Under the pieces are notes generated by a model. That model did no database searches. It had not been told where the DNA came from and saw only the letters and a program-made list of their open reading frames with translations. From contig NZ_CP143889.1 of assembly GCF_036417355.1 (NCBI RefSeq), forward strand, positions 372,001 to 436,000: a DNA stretch of 64,000 bases, in the 5' to 3' direction. This document shows positions 17,188 through 26,204 of this stretch, piece after piece; positions within the stretch are counted from its first letter, which is position 1, and every line of letters starts with the position of its first letter. Source of the DNA: Akkermansia sp. RCC_12PD. Its GTDB lineage: Bacteria; Verrucomicrobiota; Verrucomicrobiia; Verrucomicrobiales; Akkermansiaceae. The translations under genes and the position numbers were made by a program.

Positions 17188-18117
17188 CTAAATGTCAAAC
17201 AATGATGATACGGATTCTCCGTCATGAATGCGCTGCACGGCGTGGCCCAGCAGATCGCCCACGCTCACGCAGTCCACCTTGGGGCCGTGGGCCATGGGAA
17301 CGGTGTCGGAGGTGAGCACGCGTTCGATGGAGGAGCCGGAAATGCGGTCGCGGGCCATATCCCCCAGAACGCCGTGGGATACGCAGGCAAACACGCGCTG
17401 GGCTCCGCGCTCCTTCAGGATGTTGGCCGCGGCGCACAGGGTGCCGGCCGTTTCCGTCATGTCGTCAATCAGGACGACGTCCCGCCCTTCCACCTCGCCG
17501 ATCACGTTCATGGCTTCCACATGCGTGGCGTTGAAGCGGTGCTTGGCGACGATGGCCAGTTCCGCGCCCAGGGCGTCGGAATACGCGCGGGCCATTTTCA
17601 CGCCGCCAACGTCCGGGGAAACGACGACGAGGTTGTTGAGGTCCTTTACATAGTGTTCGCGCAAGTGGCGGATCAGCACGGGGGCGGCATACAGATGGTC
17701 CACGGGAATGTCGAAGAAGCCCTGGATCTGGGCGGCGTGCAGGTCCATGGTCAGCACGCGGTCCACTCCGGCGGCGGTCAGCAGGTTGGCCACCAGCTTG
17801 GCGGTGATGGGAACGCGGGGCTGGTCCTTGCGGTCCTGGCGGGCATACCCGAAGAAGGGGATCACGGCCGTGATGCGCCCGGCGCTGGCGCGGCGGGCGG
17901 CATCCACCATCACGCACAATTCCATGATATTATGGTTGGTAGGCGGGCAGGTGGGCTGAATGAGGAAAACATCCCTGCCGCGGATGTTTTCATTTATCTT
18001 TACAAAACTTTCTCCATCGGGGAAAGTGTTCACCGTGACGTCCGTCAACTGAATGCCTACGCTTTGCGCAATGCGCTCCGCAAGTTCTCTGTGTGCTGTA
18101 CCGCTGATAATCTTCAT
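17188..18117 (-). CDS. prs: Ribose-phosphate pyrophosphokinase (PRPP synthetase)
   Basis: 309 residues from the Met at 18117 (MKIISGTAHRELAERIA), matching the family's usual start; the frame runs back to 18252 but the extra 45 residues have no counterpart and would overlap the exosortase gene. Makes PRPP from ribose 5-phosphate and ATP for purine, pyrimidine, histidine and tryptophan synthesis. Motifs: FPDGESFVKINENIRGRDVFLIQ, FFGYARQDRKDQPRVPITAKLVA, TMDLHAAQIQGFF, and the PRPP loop VVLIDDMTETAGTL. Confidence 0.95.
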   Translation of the reverse strand: MKIISGTAHRELAERIAQSVGIQLTDVTVNTFPDGESFVKINENIRGRDVFLIQPTCPPTNHNIMELCVMVDAARRASAGRITAVIPFFGYARQDRKDQPRVPITAKLVANLLTAAGVDRVLTMDLHAAQIQGFFDIPVDHLYAAPVLIRHLREHYVKDLNNLVVVSPDVGGVKMARAYSDALGAELAIVAKHRFNATHVEAMNVIGEVEGRDVVLIDDMTETAGTLCAAANILKERGAQRVFACVSHGVLGDMARDRISGSSIERVLTSDTVPMAHGPKVDCVSVGDLLGHAVQRIHDGESVSSLFDI

Positions 18118-18199
18118 ACCGGAAACTGAAAAGCGGACGCATTCTGAACACAGGACCGGATAATCGCAATACTTAATTCTCACAATTTGATTTTTCTGC

Positions 18200-19150
18200 A
18201 TGATGGATTCCTCCAACCCCGCCGCGCATGAGAAATTTCTGACCGTCCCCATGCTCGCCGCCCTTGTTTCGAGCGGCCTGCTCCTCGCGTGGCCCTACCT
18301 GGCCATTGCCGAATTCGGCCCCGGCGGCAGCCAGAACGGCTTCCAGTGGCTTTTTTCCGCATGGAACCCGGAGACGGATTATGAACACGGCTGGCTGGTG
18401 ATCCCCATCATCGCCTTCATGCTGTACCATGCCAGGCACCGCATCATCCGCGCGCCCAAACGCATCGACTGGCGCGGGCTCCTGCTGTTTGTCCCGGCCT
18501 GCATCCTGCTGATGCTTTCCTTCCGCGTAGGCCAGCCCCGCGTGGCCATGGGCGCCCTGCCCCTGATCCTGCTGGGAGGCGCATGGTACCTAGCCGGCCC
18601 CCAGACGGCCAGGATATGCGCCTTCCCGCTGCTCTTTTTCTGGCTGTGCATTCCGCTGCCTTCCTTCCAGCAGGCCACGGTAGAGCTGCAAATCATCGCC
18701 ACGCAGTTCGGCCACCTGGGCGGCAGCCTTTTCGGGGTGGACACCTACCTCCAGGGCACCAATATCCGCTCCACGGAAGGACACTGGGACGCGTTCAACA
18801 TAGCCGGCGGATGCAGCGGCATGCGCTCCCTGATGGCCCTGATCATGCTTTCCGCCGCATGGGCCTATCTCTCAGACCTGAAGTTCTGGAAAAAGTGCGT
18901 GCTTTTTCTCAGCGCCATTCCGCTGGCGGTGATCGGCAACGGCGTGCGCATCGCCAGCATCGTGGTGATGGCGGAATACGGAGACGCCCGGTTTGCGGCC
19001 AAAACCTGGCACGACTGGTCGGGCCTGCTTTTCTTTTTCCCCATCTGCCTGCTGGGGCTGGCCTGCGTCCATTCCCTGCTGGCCGGGGAAATGATCTGGA
19101 ACCCATTCCGCCGCAAAAAGGTAGTCGTCAAAATGAACAAGGCCCAATAA
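18200..19150 (+). CDS. Exosortase
   Basis: 316 residues with about eight transmembrane helices. Exosortases are membrane transpeptidases that recognise PEP-CTERM tails and cut them for anchoring or export. The catalytic triad is visible: Cys205 in GGCSGMRS, Arg250 in GNGVRIAS, and His271 in TWHDWSG. YEHGWLVIPI near the N-terminus is also family-typical. Two Met codons (18200, 18203) are equally possible starts. It diverges from prs with 82 bases between the starts. The next gene encodes its usual partner, an EpsI-domain protein. Confidence 0.93.
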   Translation: MMDSSNPAAHEKFLTVPMLAALVSSGLLLAWPYLAIAEFGPGGSQNGFQWLFSAWNPETDYEHGWLVIPIIAFMLYHARHRIIRAPKRIDWRGLLLFVPACILLMLSFRVGQPRVAMGALPLILLGGAWYLAGPQTARICAFPLLFFWLCIPLPSFQQATVELQIIATQFGHLGGSLFGVDTYLQGTNIRSTEGHWDAFNIAGGCSGMRSLMALIMLSAAWAYLSDLKFWKKCVLFLSAIPLAVIGNGVRIASIVVMAEYGDARFAAKTWHDWSGLLFFFPICLLGLACVHSLLAGEMIWNPFRRKKVVVKMNKAQ

Positions 19151-19166
19151 GCGTTTTCCCCGCGCC

Positions 19167-19889
19167 ATGAAATACCAAACGCTCAACATCCTGCTTCTTC
19201 CCTTTCTGCTGGCCGCCATGCTCGCCGGCATTTACCTGATGCCCCGCAAGGGGGAGGTTTTCGACTCCTCCATCAGCATGGAACTGCCCACGGGACTGAA
19301 TCCGGACGGCTGGCACGGCACGCGCCGCCAGGAGTCGGAAGACGAGCGCAGCATTCTTGCCGCGGATACGGAGTTTTCCAAAGCGGACTACCTCCAGCAG
19401 TTGCCCATCAGCGTCGCGGCCCCGGAAAAGGCTCCGGCCCTGTGCCGGGTTTCCATCGTCAAGTCCGGACATGACCTGAACAATTCCATCCACCGCCCGG
19501 AACGCTGCCTTCCGGCGCAGGGACATTTCAACCTGACGGGAAGCACGGTGCAAGTTCCCGTGGAAGGCCGCGGCATGATCGCCATGACCAAGCTCAAGTC
19601 CCAGCAGAACGTGACTCCGGGCCAGGCGAAGCCCACCATCCTGGACAGCATGCATTACTACGTTTTCATCGGCCACGGGCACATGACGGAAGACCACCTG
19701 AAACGCACCATGACGGACATGAAAGACAGGGTGCTTTATGGCATGGACCAGCGCTGGTCCTATTTCCAGGTGTCCACCGCCTACGGCGACCTGGTCAACC
19801 TGCCGGAAGAGGATGCCCGGAAGCAGACGGAACGCCTGATCAGCCAGCTTCTTTCCAAACTGGTGCAGTGGGACGAACTGGACCGGTAG
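19167..19889 (+). CDS. Exosortase-associated EpsI-domain protein
   Basis: 240 residues. One N-terminal membrane helix (LNILLLPFLLAAMLAGIYLM) then an extracytoplasmic domain with the EpsI/DUF3485 signature HRPERCLPAQGH, followed by a strand-rich C-terminal half. EpsI domains are fused to or encoded beside exosortases and help assemble exported polymers. It starts 16 bases after the exosortase, so they form one operon. Confidence 0.88.
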   Translation: MKYQTLNILLLPFLLAAMLAGIYLMPRKGEVFDSSISMELPTGLNPDGWHGTRRQESEDERSILAADTEFSKADYLQQLPISVAAPEKAPALCRVSIVKSGHDLNNSIHRPERCLPAQGHFNLTGSTVQVPVEGRGMIAMTKLKSQQNVTPGQAKPTILDSMHYYVFIGHGHMTEDHLKRTMTDMKDRVLYGMDQRWSYFQVSTAYGDLVNLPEEDARKQTERLISQLLSKLVQWDELDR

Positions 19890-19908
19890 GAACCCGAGTT
19901 CCGGAAGG

Positions 19909-20577
19909 TCAGCGCCCCAGCGCGCCCCTCAGCCAGAAGGCGGCTTCTTCATACAGGCTGCGCTCCTCTTCGGACGGGGATTCGTACAGCATGGGACCCG
20001 GCCTGCGGTGGCAGTAGGGATGGCCTGCACGATCCGCGCGGAAGCCTGAAAAGGAAAGGTTCACGTCCGCCCCGCTGCAATGGCCCCAACGTCCTCCCAT
20101 CCTGGGAACGGCATCCATGAAGCCTCCGCCTTCACCCAGATAGGAGTTGCCCCACCAGTCCACGGATTCCGGACGGCTGTTTTTCTGCCGCCGCGCTACA
20201 GCGTCAATGGTCAGCAGGCAGAGAGGGGCGGGACACGGCGCCTGCCGCCTTGCGACTTCCACGGCGCAGGAGCCGCCGTAACTGTGGCCTATCAGCACCA
20301 TGGGCACGTCCGGCAGTTCCCGGCGCATCCGTTCCAGGTCTTTCGCAATCCGTCCGCACCTGTCCCTGAATACACCCCATCCGCCGCCGTCCCAGTGGTA
20401 ATAGGCGGTGGCATGCGCCGTAGCAGGCAGAAAACCGGGGAAGGCCGCCTCCAGCCGGCTCAGACAGCCCAGCATCACGTCCCCAAATCCTCCGATGAAT
20501 ACGGCCAGGTAATCCGGCGTCCGGCCGCCGGAACCCAAGTTCAAGGTCCTTTGGAAATGCATGACAGCCCCCATCAT
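19909..20577 (-). CDS. Alpha/beta hydrolase
   Basis: 222 residues. The nucleophile elbow GHSYGGS, with its Ser, is at about residue 100, after a short beta strand VPMVLIGH. FIGGFGD earlier is a plausible oxyanion loop. Further toward the C-terminus, MGGRWGHCSGADVNLSF and RAGHPYCHRR hold candidate His residues. No signal peptide, so probably cytoplasmic. Substrate unknown. Convergent with the EpsI gene, 19 bases apart. Confidence 0.75.
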   Translation of the reverse strand: MMGAVMHFQRTLNLGSGGRTPDYLAVFIGGFGDVMLGCLSRLEAAFPGFLPATAHATAYYHWDGGGWGVFRDRCGRIAKDLERMRRELPDVPMVLIGHSYGGSCAVEVARRQAPCPAPLCLLTIDAVARRQKNSRPESVDWWGNSYLGEGGGFMDAVPRMGGRWGHCSGADVNLSFSGFRADRAGHPYCHRRPGPMLYESPSEEERSLYEEAAFWLRGALGR

Positions 20578-20654
20578 GAAGAATTCGCGTCAATATCCAA
20601 GCCCATAAGACGATCTGGCTTGATAAAATCGCCAAACTGTCCAAAGGTGATGAT

Positions 20655-21239
20655 ATGCAAGCAATCATTCATCAATGGGCTTTCAACGGGAGCTTTGACC
20701 AGCTCGTCTCCCTGCCCCGGCAGGAACTCGTCAATGACTGGTTCGGCTACGATGTGGAGCCAAGCGCGGAATTCACCTTTGCCACGGACGGCCAGTACCT
20801 CTGGTTCCTGGCCGCCCGCAACAGGGAAGCCACCGTGCATCCGGACGCCCGGCCCGGCCAGTTTCAGCCGGAATTGTGGCGGTATGACCTGGCCGAATGG
20901 TTCCTTGCCTCCGGTGAGGGGACCAATTACTGGGAATTCAACCTCGCCCCCAACGGAGCCTGGTGGGCCTGCGCCTTTACGGATGTGCGCCGCGCGAATG
21001 AAGACATTCCCGCTCCACTGGCCGTGGATACCGAATGCATCCTGACGGACGAAGGCTGGTGTGCCATGGCGAGAATTCCGCTGAATGAATTGCGGGGCGT
21101 GGACATCCGCGACTGCAAGCTGGCGGCTACGTTCATTCTGGAGACCCCGGACCAGATTTTCCTGACCACCGCGGACGATCTTTCCGGAGAACCTGATTTC
21201 CACCGCCCGGACTGCTTCTCCACGCCCATTCTGAAATAG
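20655..21239 (+). CDS. DOMON/CBM9-like protein
   Basis: 194 residues. A single beta-sandwich domain: DWFGYDVEPSAEFTFATDGQ, then QPELWRYDLAEWFLA, YWEFNLAPNGAWWACAFTD and CAMARIPLNEL, which resembles the CBM9-like DOMON fold in sugar-binding and haem-binding proteins. No signal peptide is seen. The gene ends three bases before glcD, so the two are probably translated from one mRNA. Ligand unknown. Confidence 0.7.
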   Translation: MQAIIHQWAFNGSFDQLVSLPRQELVNDWFGYDVEPSAEFTFATDGQYLWFLAARNREATVHPDARPGQFQPELWRYDLAEWFLASGEGTNYWEFNLAPNGAWWACAFTDVRRANEDIPAPLAVDTECILTDEGWCAMARIPLNELRGVDIRDCKLAATFILETPDQIFLTTADDLSGEPDFHRPDCFSTPILK

Positions 21240-21242
21240 TTC

Positions 21243-22619
21243 ATGTCTTTGGAAGAGGACATTTCCCGCATTCTGGGCCGCGGAAAAACCTCCGCGGACC
21301 CGGAAGTCCTGGCTCTTCACGCCGGGGATAAATGGTACGCGTTCGTGCTGCCGGAACTGGTCGTTTTCCCGGAAAGCACGGAAGACGTCTCCCTGCTGAT
21401 GCGCTATGCCTCCTCCATGAACATTCCGGTCACGGCGCGCGGCGGGGGCGTGGGCTACGTGGGCGGGTGCGTGCCCGTGCGCGGCGGCATCAGCCTGTCG
21501 CTGGAACGGATGAACCGCATTCTGGAAATAGCTCCGGAAGACGGCGTGGCCGTGGTGGAGCCCGGCGTGATCACGGCGGACCTCCAGCGCAAAGTCCGCG
21601 CCCTGGGCTGGTTTTACCCACCGGACCCGGCTTCCAGGAAGGAATGCAGCATAGGCGGCAACATAGCCACCAATGCGGGAGGCCCCCGGTGCCTGAAATA
21701 TGGAGTCACCAAAGCCTACGTGCTGGGGCTCACCGTGGTGCTTGCCAGCGGGGAAGTGGTGGAATGCGGGGGACGCACCCATAAGAACAAGACGGGCTTC
21801 GACCTCGGCGACCTTTTCATCGGCTCGGAAGGGATGCTGGGCATCATCACGCGTGCCGTCCTGAGAATCATTCCCCATCCGGAAACCTTCGGCGCACTGA
21901 GCGTCAGCTTTCCCCAATTTCCGCTGGCCGCCGCCGCTGTACAGCGGATACTGGCCGGCGGACATCTTCCCTCCGCGCTGGAGATCACGGACAGCTTCAC
22001 TCTCCAGGCCGCCCGGGCCTATCTGGGGGAGAGTTCCCTCCCTTCCGGCAGCCGCGGGCACCTGATCGTGGAAGTGGACGGCAGGCGGGCCGCCGTGAAG
22101 GAAGAACTGGATTCCCTGTGCGCCCTGCTGGAAAAATGCAACGCCACGGATATTCTGAGAGCCGATACGGAAGAGGAGGCGGAAGCCGTCTGGCAGCTCC
22201 GCAGGGAGTTTTCCTACAGCCTGAAAGCCACCGGCATGACCAAGCTCAACGAGGATATCGTCATCCCCAGGTCCCGCCTGGTGGAGCTGGTGGAGTTCTG
22301 CGAGTCCATGCACCGGGAAACGGGGCTGGACATCGCCTGTTTCGGCCATTCCGGGGACGGCAACATCCATACCAATATCATGGTGGACGATTACGCGGAC
22401 CCGGAAAAAAAGGCCCTGGCGGACGCCTGCGTGGACAGGCTGTTCCACTGGGTTCTGGCCTGCGGAGGTTCCATCACCGGAGAACACGGCATCGGCCTGG
22501 CGAAAGCCAAATGGTTCCGGGAAGCCGTGGGGGAAGGCGCCTTCCACCTGCACGAGCTCGTAAAATCCGCCCTGGACCCGGGAAATTTGCTCAATCCGGG
22601 AAAAATGGGACTTCCGTAG
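21243..22619 (+). CDS. glcD: FAD-linked oxidase, glycolate oxidase subunit D type
   Basis: 458 residues. FAD-binding domain of the PCMH type: VTARGGGVGYVGGCVPV, VVEPGVITADLQRK, YPPDPASRKECSIGGNIATNAGG and GLTVVLASGEVV. The C-terminal FAD-oxidase domain has FGHSGDGNIHTNIM and the end motif SITGEHGIGLAK...LDPGNLLNPGKM. Such enzymes oxidise 2-hydroxy acids such as glycolate or D-lactate. The iron-sulfur partner GlcF is not adjacent, so the exact substrate is not certain. Confidence 0.88.
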   Translation: MSLEEDISRILGRGKTSADPEVLALHAGDKWYAFVLPELVVFPESTEDVSLLMRYASSMNIPVTARGGGVGYVGGCVPVRGGISLSLERMNRILEIAPEDGVAVVEPGVITADLQRKVRALGWFYPPDPASRKECSIGGNIATNAGGPRCLKYGVTKAYVLGLTVVLASGEVVECGGRTHKNKTGFDLGDLFIGSEGMLGIITRAVLRIIPHPETFGALSVSFPQFPLAAAAVQRILAGGHLPSALEITDSFTLQAARAYLGESSLPSGSRGHLIVEVDGRRAAVKEELDSLCALLEKCNATDILRADTEEEAEAVWQLRREFSYSLKATGMTKLNEDIVIPRSRLVELVEFCESMHRETGLDIACFGHSGDGNIHTNIMVDDYADPEKKALADACVDRLFHWVLACGGSITGEHGIGLAKAKWFREAVGEGAFHLHELVKSALDPGNLLNPGKMGLP

Positions 22620-22635
22620 CGTAAATTATTCTTCC

Positions 22636-23958
22636 ATGACGGCCCCGGACGGGGCATCATGGCACCAGCACTTCATGAACAGTCCGCACAAGTCCATACT
22701 AGCCTACCTTTTCGATCACTTTCCGGTAGCGGATGCCATCCTGGTGTTTATACTGGACCATCCCCTGGCCTGGTTCACGCCCAAATGGCGCAGGAAGGGC
22801 TGCATGGCCCTGAAAGCGGTGCGCCGCTACATCAATTACAACCGCGACATCCTGCCGCCCGAACGGCTGGTGGAATTCCAGGAAAACCGGGATTTGCTGA
22901 AAACCGCCCTGTTGCGCGGTGACAGGCAGCAGACGGAGTCCGTCACCGCCAAACTGGAATCCACGCTGGAAGCCATTCCCGGCGCGCTGCCCTCCGGCCT
23001 GGCGGAGAATGTGGAGGTCCTGTTCGTGATTCTGGCCATTTTCCTGGGACTGCGCTGCTATGTGGTCCAGCCCTTCCGCATCCCGACCGGCTCCATGCAG
23101 CCTTCTCTGAACGGCATCCGCGCCATTCCTCAGGAGGGAGCCCCCTCCATGATGAAGAAAATAGGGGACATGGTCCTTTACGGCGGCTCCTATGTCCATG
23201 AAACGGCCCAGAAGGAGAAGAAGATCGTCCGCTTCGTGCCCGGCACCAAATATCTTCTGCTGACCGTTACCAACGTGCAGTTCGACGACGGCTCCACGCT
23301 TGAAATCCCGGCGGCGGAGGCGGAAACGCGCCGTTACTTCCTCAATCAGGAGCCCCGGTTCGAGGCTGAGCGCAACACGCCTTTCAGAACCTACCTGCCC
23401 GGAGATACCATCGTCAACGCCCGTTTTGACGCCGGAGACCTGATTCTGGTGAACAAGATGGCCTACCACTTCCGCAAGCCGGAGCGCGGAGAAGTCTTCG
23501 TGTTCGACACGCGCGGCATTGAAGGCATCGCCAACAAGGGCAGCAGCACCGGACAGGAAGGAGGCACCCACTACGTGAAGCGCCTCTGCGGCGTACCGGG
23601 GGATTCCCTGAGCATCAAGGACTCCCAATTAATCGTAAACGGAGAACCCGCCACGGAATGGACCATTCAGCGGGTGGCCTCCGGCAAGCCCCCCTACCAG
23701 CCCTGCGGCTACGTGGCGCTTCCCGCCCCGCTGAGCCTGCTGGACGGCAGGGCTTATATTACGGAAGGGACCACCGTGCACCTGTCCAAGGACAAAAAGC
23801 GCCCCTACCTGCGGGAATACGTGGCGCTGGGGGACAATTCCACCCGTGAAAATTCCTTCGACTCCCGCTACTGGGGCCCCGTGCACCAATACAACATCGT
23901 AGGCCCCGCCAGTTTCTGCCTGTGGCCCTTTACTTCCCACTGGGGACTCATTCCCTGA
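22636..23958 (+). CDS. lepB: Signal peptidase I, long form
   Basis: 440 residues. Removes signal peptides from secreted proteins at the inner membrane. The catalytic Ser153 lies in IPTGSMQPSL after a membrane helix (VLFVILAIFLGLRCYVVQPF), and Lys315 in HYVKRLCGVPGDSL is the general base. YVALGDNSTRENSFDSRYWG is the third conserved box. A 100-residue insert between the Ser and Lys boxes and a long N-terminal extension make it bigger than E. coli LepB (324). The start may instead be the ATG at 22675. Follows glcD by 16 bases. Confidence 0.93.
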   Translation: MTAPDGASWHQHFMNSPHKSILAYLFDHFPVADAILVFILDHPLAWFTPKWRRKGCMALKAVRRYINYNRDILPPERLVEFQENRDLLKTALLRGDRQQTESVTAKLESTLEAIPGALPSGLAENVEVLFVILAIFLGLRCYVVQPFRIPTGSMQPSLNGIRAIPQEGAPSMMKKIGDMVLYGGSYVHETAQKEKKIVRFVPGTKYLLLTVTNVQFDDGSTLEIPAAEAETRRYFLNQEPRFEAERNTPFRTYLPGDTIVNARFDAGDLILVNKMAYHFRKPERGEVFVFDTRGIEGIANKGSSTGQEGGTHYVKRLCGVPGDSLSIKDSQLIVNGEPATEWTIQRVASGKPPYQPCGYVALPAPLSLLDGRAYITEGTTVHLSKDKKRPYLREYVALGDNSTRENSFDSRYWGPVHQYNIVGPASFCLWPFTSHWGLIP

Positions 23959-23998
23959 TCCCCGCCATGCGCCGCCAGGCAGTTTTTTCCGTCAAGAC

Positions 23999-24919
23999 AT
24001 GACCCAAGCCCAGACCATTACCAGCAAGGCCAAATCCAACCTGGCCTTCGCTCTCATTGACCTTCCGGAAGAGGAACGCCGCCACATGGCGGAATTCTAC
24101 GCCTTCTGCCGCACCGTGGACGACATTGTGGACGAGCCCGGAATGACGCCCCAGGAACGCCACAATGCCCTCAACCGCTGGATCAAAGTCATCAACGGTG
24201 AACAGGGGCTGGAACTGTCGGAACTTGAAGAAGACATCGTAGCCCTGATCCAGGACCTGGACTTGGACACCACCCCCATGCTCCACCTGATTGAAGGCTG
24301 CCGTTCCGATATTCACCAGCAGCAGCCCCTCACCCGTGACGAACTTCTGGACTATACCTACTGCGTAGCGTGCTGCGTAGGAATGACGTCCGCCCGCATC
24401 ATGGGCGCGAGCGAGGAATCCTACCCGTATGCCATCGCCTTGGGGCACGCCCTCCAGATGGTGAATATCATCCGGGACGTGGCGGAAGACTGCAACAAAT
24501 CCAACCGCATTTACCTTCCCAGGGAGGACATGGACCGCTTCGGTTATACTCTGGAGAATTTGCGCAACGGCGTATATTCTTCTCAATTAAAGGATTTGCT
24601 GCAATATGAGGCGGACCTGGCGGAACAGTTCTTCCGGGATGCGGAAGAGGAATACAGCCGGCTCAGCCCGGAGGACAAGGCGGCCCTCGTCCCCGCTCAG
24701 GCCATGTCGCTCATCTACCACACCATTCTGGACAAGATGAAGGCGGGCGGCTTCCGTATCTTCGACATCCGCTACCGCGTCAACACCTTCCACAAGCTCT
24801 GGCTCCTGTTCCGCACCAAGCTGGACATCGACCCGCAGTCATACTACGACAAGTCCAAGGCTTATTACGACAAGCTGGTGGGCTTTCTGTCCCGGCCGAT
24901 GAAAAAGGATGAAAAGTAA
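23999..24919 (+). CDS. Squalene/phytoene synthase family protein
   Basis: 306 residues. Trans-isoprenyl diphosphate synthase, head-to-head type. Two aspartate-rich motifs bind diphosphate via Mg: TVDDIVDE at about residue 40 and IIRDVAED at about 160. YCVACCVGMTSARIMG and KSNRIYLPREDM are also typical. It condenses two C15 or C20 diphosphates for hopanoid, squalene or carotenoid synthesis; which one cannot be said because no other pathway gene is adjacent. 270 bases without a gene follow (24920-25189). Confidence 0.9.
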   Translation: MTQAQTITSKAKSNLAFALIDLPEEERRHMAEFYAFCRTVDDIVDEPGMTPQERHNALNRWIKVINGEQGLELSELEEDIVALIQDLDLDTTPMLHLIEGCRSDIHQQQPLTRDELLDYTYCVACCVGMTSARIMGASEESYPYAIALGHALQMVNIIRDVAEDCNKSNRIYLPREDMDRFGYTLENLRNGVYSSQLKDLLQYEADLAEQFFRDAEEEYSRLSPEDKAALVPAQAMSLIYHTILDKMKAGGFRIFDIRYRVNTFHKLWLLFRTKLDIDPQSYYDKSKAYYDKLVGFLSRPMKKDEK

Positions 24920-25189
24920 GCGCGCCCTGTCGCTCGCACCCGTTTTTCACGGACTTTTTTCCGGACATATTCCTGTTCAGAAAAGAGACCGCATTTTCCA
25001 GCGCTTGCGTCCGGCATCCGCCGCTGGGAAATGCCTGTACGGGGCTGTGCAAGACGGCAAGCCGCAGCCGGAAGAAGAGGGGAGTCTCTGTACGCGACGC
25101 GGAAAAGGATGCCGTTTTATCCAGCCATGATGCAGGTCAGGCTCAACAATTTTGCACGTTTTTTATGCCCCAAAGAGGGGAACACTCCG

Positions 25190-26182
25190 TTAACGGTGCC
25201 GGGAAGCATGCACCGTCACGGAAACGCTGTCCGTGCGCGGCAGGATGAATTTGTGCAGTGTGACAACCACATGACGCGCGCCGAATTGTTCCAGGCAGAC
25301 GTTGCCGAGATCCTCTGCCAGCGTCTCCACCAGCTTGCGGGGATGCGCCAAAGCTTCCGTCCTCAGGGCCTGGGCGATGGAATCGTAGCAGACGGTCTTT
25401 GAAAAATCATCGTTCAATCCGGACAGGGCTTCATCCGGATAAAAGGTAATGTCCGCCTTCAGCGTCTGCATGGAGGCGCGTTCCTCATCCGGCACGCCGA
25501 TGAAGGAGTCCAGTTCCAGGCCGTGGATGTTGATGGAGTCCTGCGTGTCCGACGGCAGGGCGTAGCGGCGCATCAGGGTGCGCAGGACGAGCAGATCCGG
25601 AACGATGATGTCCGGCTTTACGCGGGAAAGCTGGGCGGCGTCATTGTAGCCGGTCAGAACGGCAATGGACGTGATTCCGGCATGGTGGGCAGTCTCCACG
25701 TCGTGCTGCATATCCCCGATGAAGGCGGTTTCATGAGCATGGAGGCCATGCTGGCCCAGAAGGGTATGGATGTGGGTGTCCTTGTGGCGAATGCCCGCAT
25801 GAATGGCCTCAAAGTATTCCATCATTCCCAGTTCCCGGCACTGGATGTCAAATTCCTTGGCGTCCACACTCGTCAGGATGAAGCAGCGCACGCCACGCGC
25901 GCGGCAGAATTCCAGGAATTCCCGCGCGTGGGGGAGTACCTCCACCGTGGCGGTGGAAACGCGGAAGGCGTAACGGAAATGGTCTTCCAGTTCGTTCAGG
26001 TCCGCCTGGGGCAGGACACGCGCGTAATAGTCCGGATAGGGGAGCTGGAATTCCGCCCGGAATTCGTCCCTGTTCATGCAGGGCTTGCCGTACTGGGAAA
26101 AGACGTAGTTGGAGGCGTCCAGCGTCAGCGCCAGATCGTCCACCAGCGTACCGGACCAATCGAAAATCAGATTCTTGAACAT
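25190..26182 (-). CDS. Fusion of HAD phosphatase and dihydroneopterin aldolase
   Basis: 330 residues. Residues 1-205 are a HAD-superfamily hydrolase: FDWSGTLVDDL holds the catalytic Asp pair (motif I), FILTSVDAKEF is motif II, and FIGDMQHDVETAHHAG motif IV. Residues about 210-330 are FolB: INIHGLELDSFIGVPDEERA, VCYDSIAQALRTEA, HPRKLVETLAEDL and SVSVTVHASR. FolB cleaves dihydroneopterin to 6-hydroxymethyl-dihydropterin in folate synthesis. The start at 26182 gives the usual HAD N-terminus; the longer frame to 26236 would overlap rsmE. Last gene of the grpE-dnaJ-rsmE run. Confidence 0.87.
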   Translation of the reverse strand: MFKNLIFDWSGTLVDDLALTLDASNYVFSQYGKPCMNRDEFRAEFQLPYPDYYARVLPQADLNELEDHFRYAFRVSTATVEVLPHAREFLEFCRARGVRCFILTSVDAKEFDIQCRELGMMEYFEAIHAGIRHKDTHIHTLLGQHGLHAHETAFIGDMQHDVETAHHAGITSIAVLTGYNDAAQLSRVKPDIIVPDLLVLRTLMRRYALPSDTQDSINIHGLELDSFIGVPDEERASMQTLKADITFYPDEALSGLNDDFSKTVCYDSIAQALRTEALAHPRKLVETLAEDLGNVCLEQFGARHVVVTLHKFILPRTDSVSVTVHASRHR

Positions 26183-26204
26183 GGGAGTATGTGTAGGGGA
26201 AGAC

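Noticed and set aside
20574-22553. 659-codon minus-strand open frame
   Set aside because: Antisense to the DOMON-like gene and glcD, both convincing; composition rich in His, Gly and Gln typical of shadows.
24909-25130. 73-codon open frame after the squalene/phytoene synthase
   Set aside because: Overlaps the end of the synthase and has no protein-like pattern or start signal.
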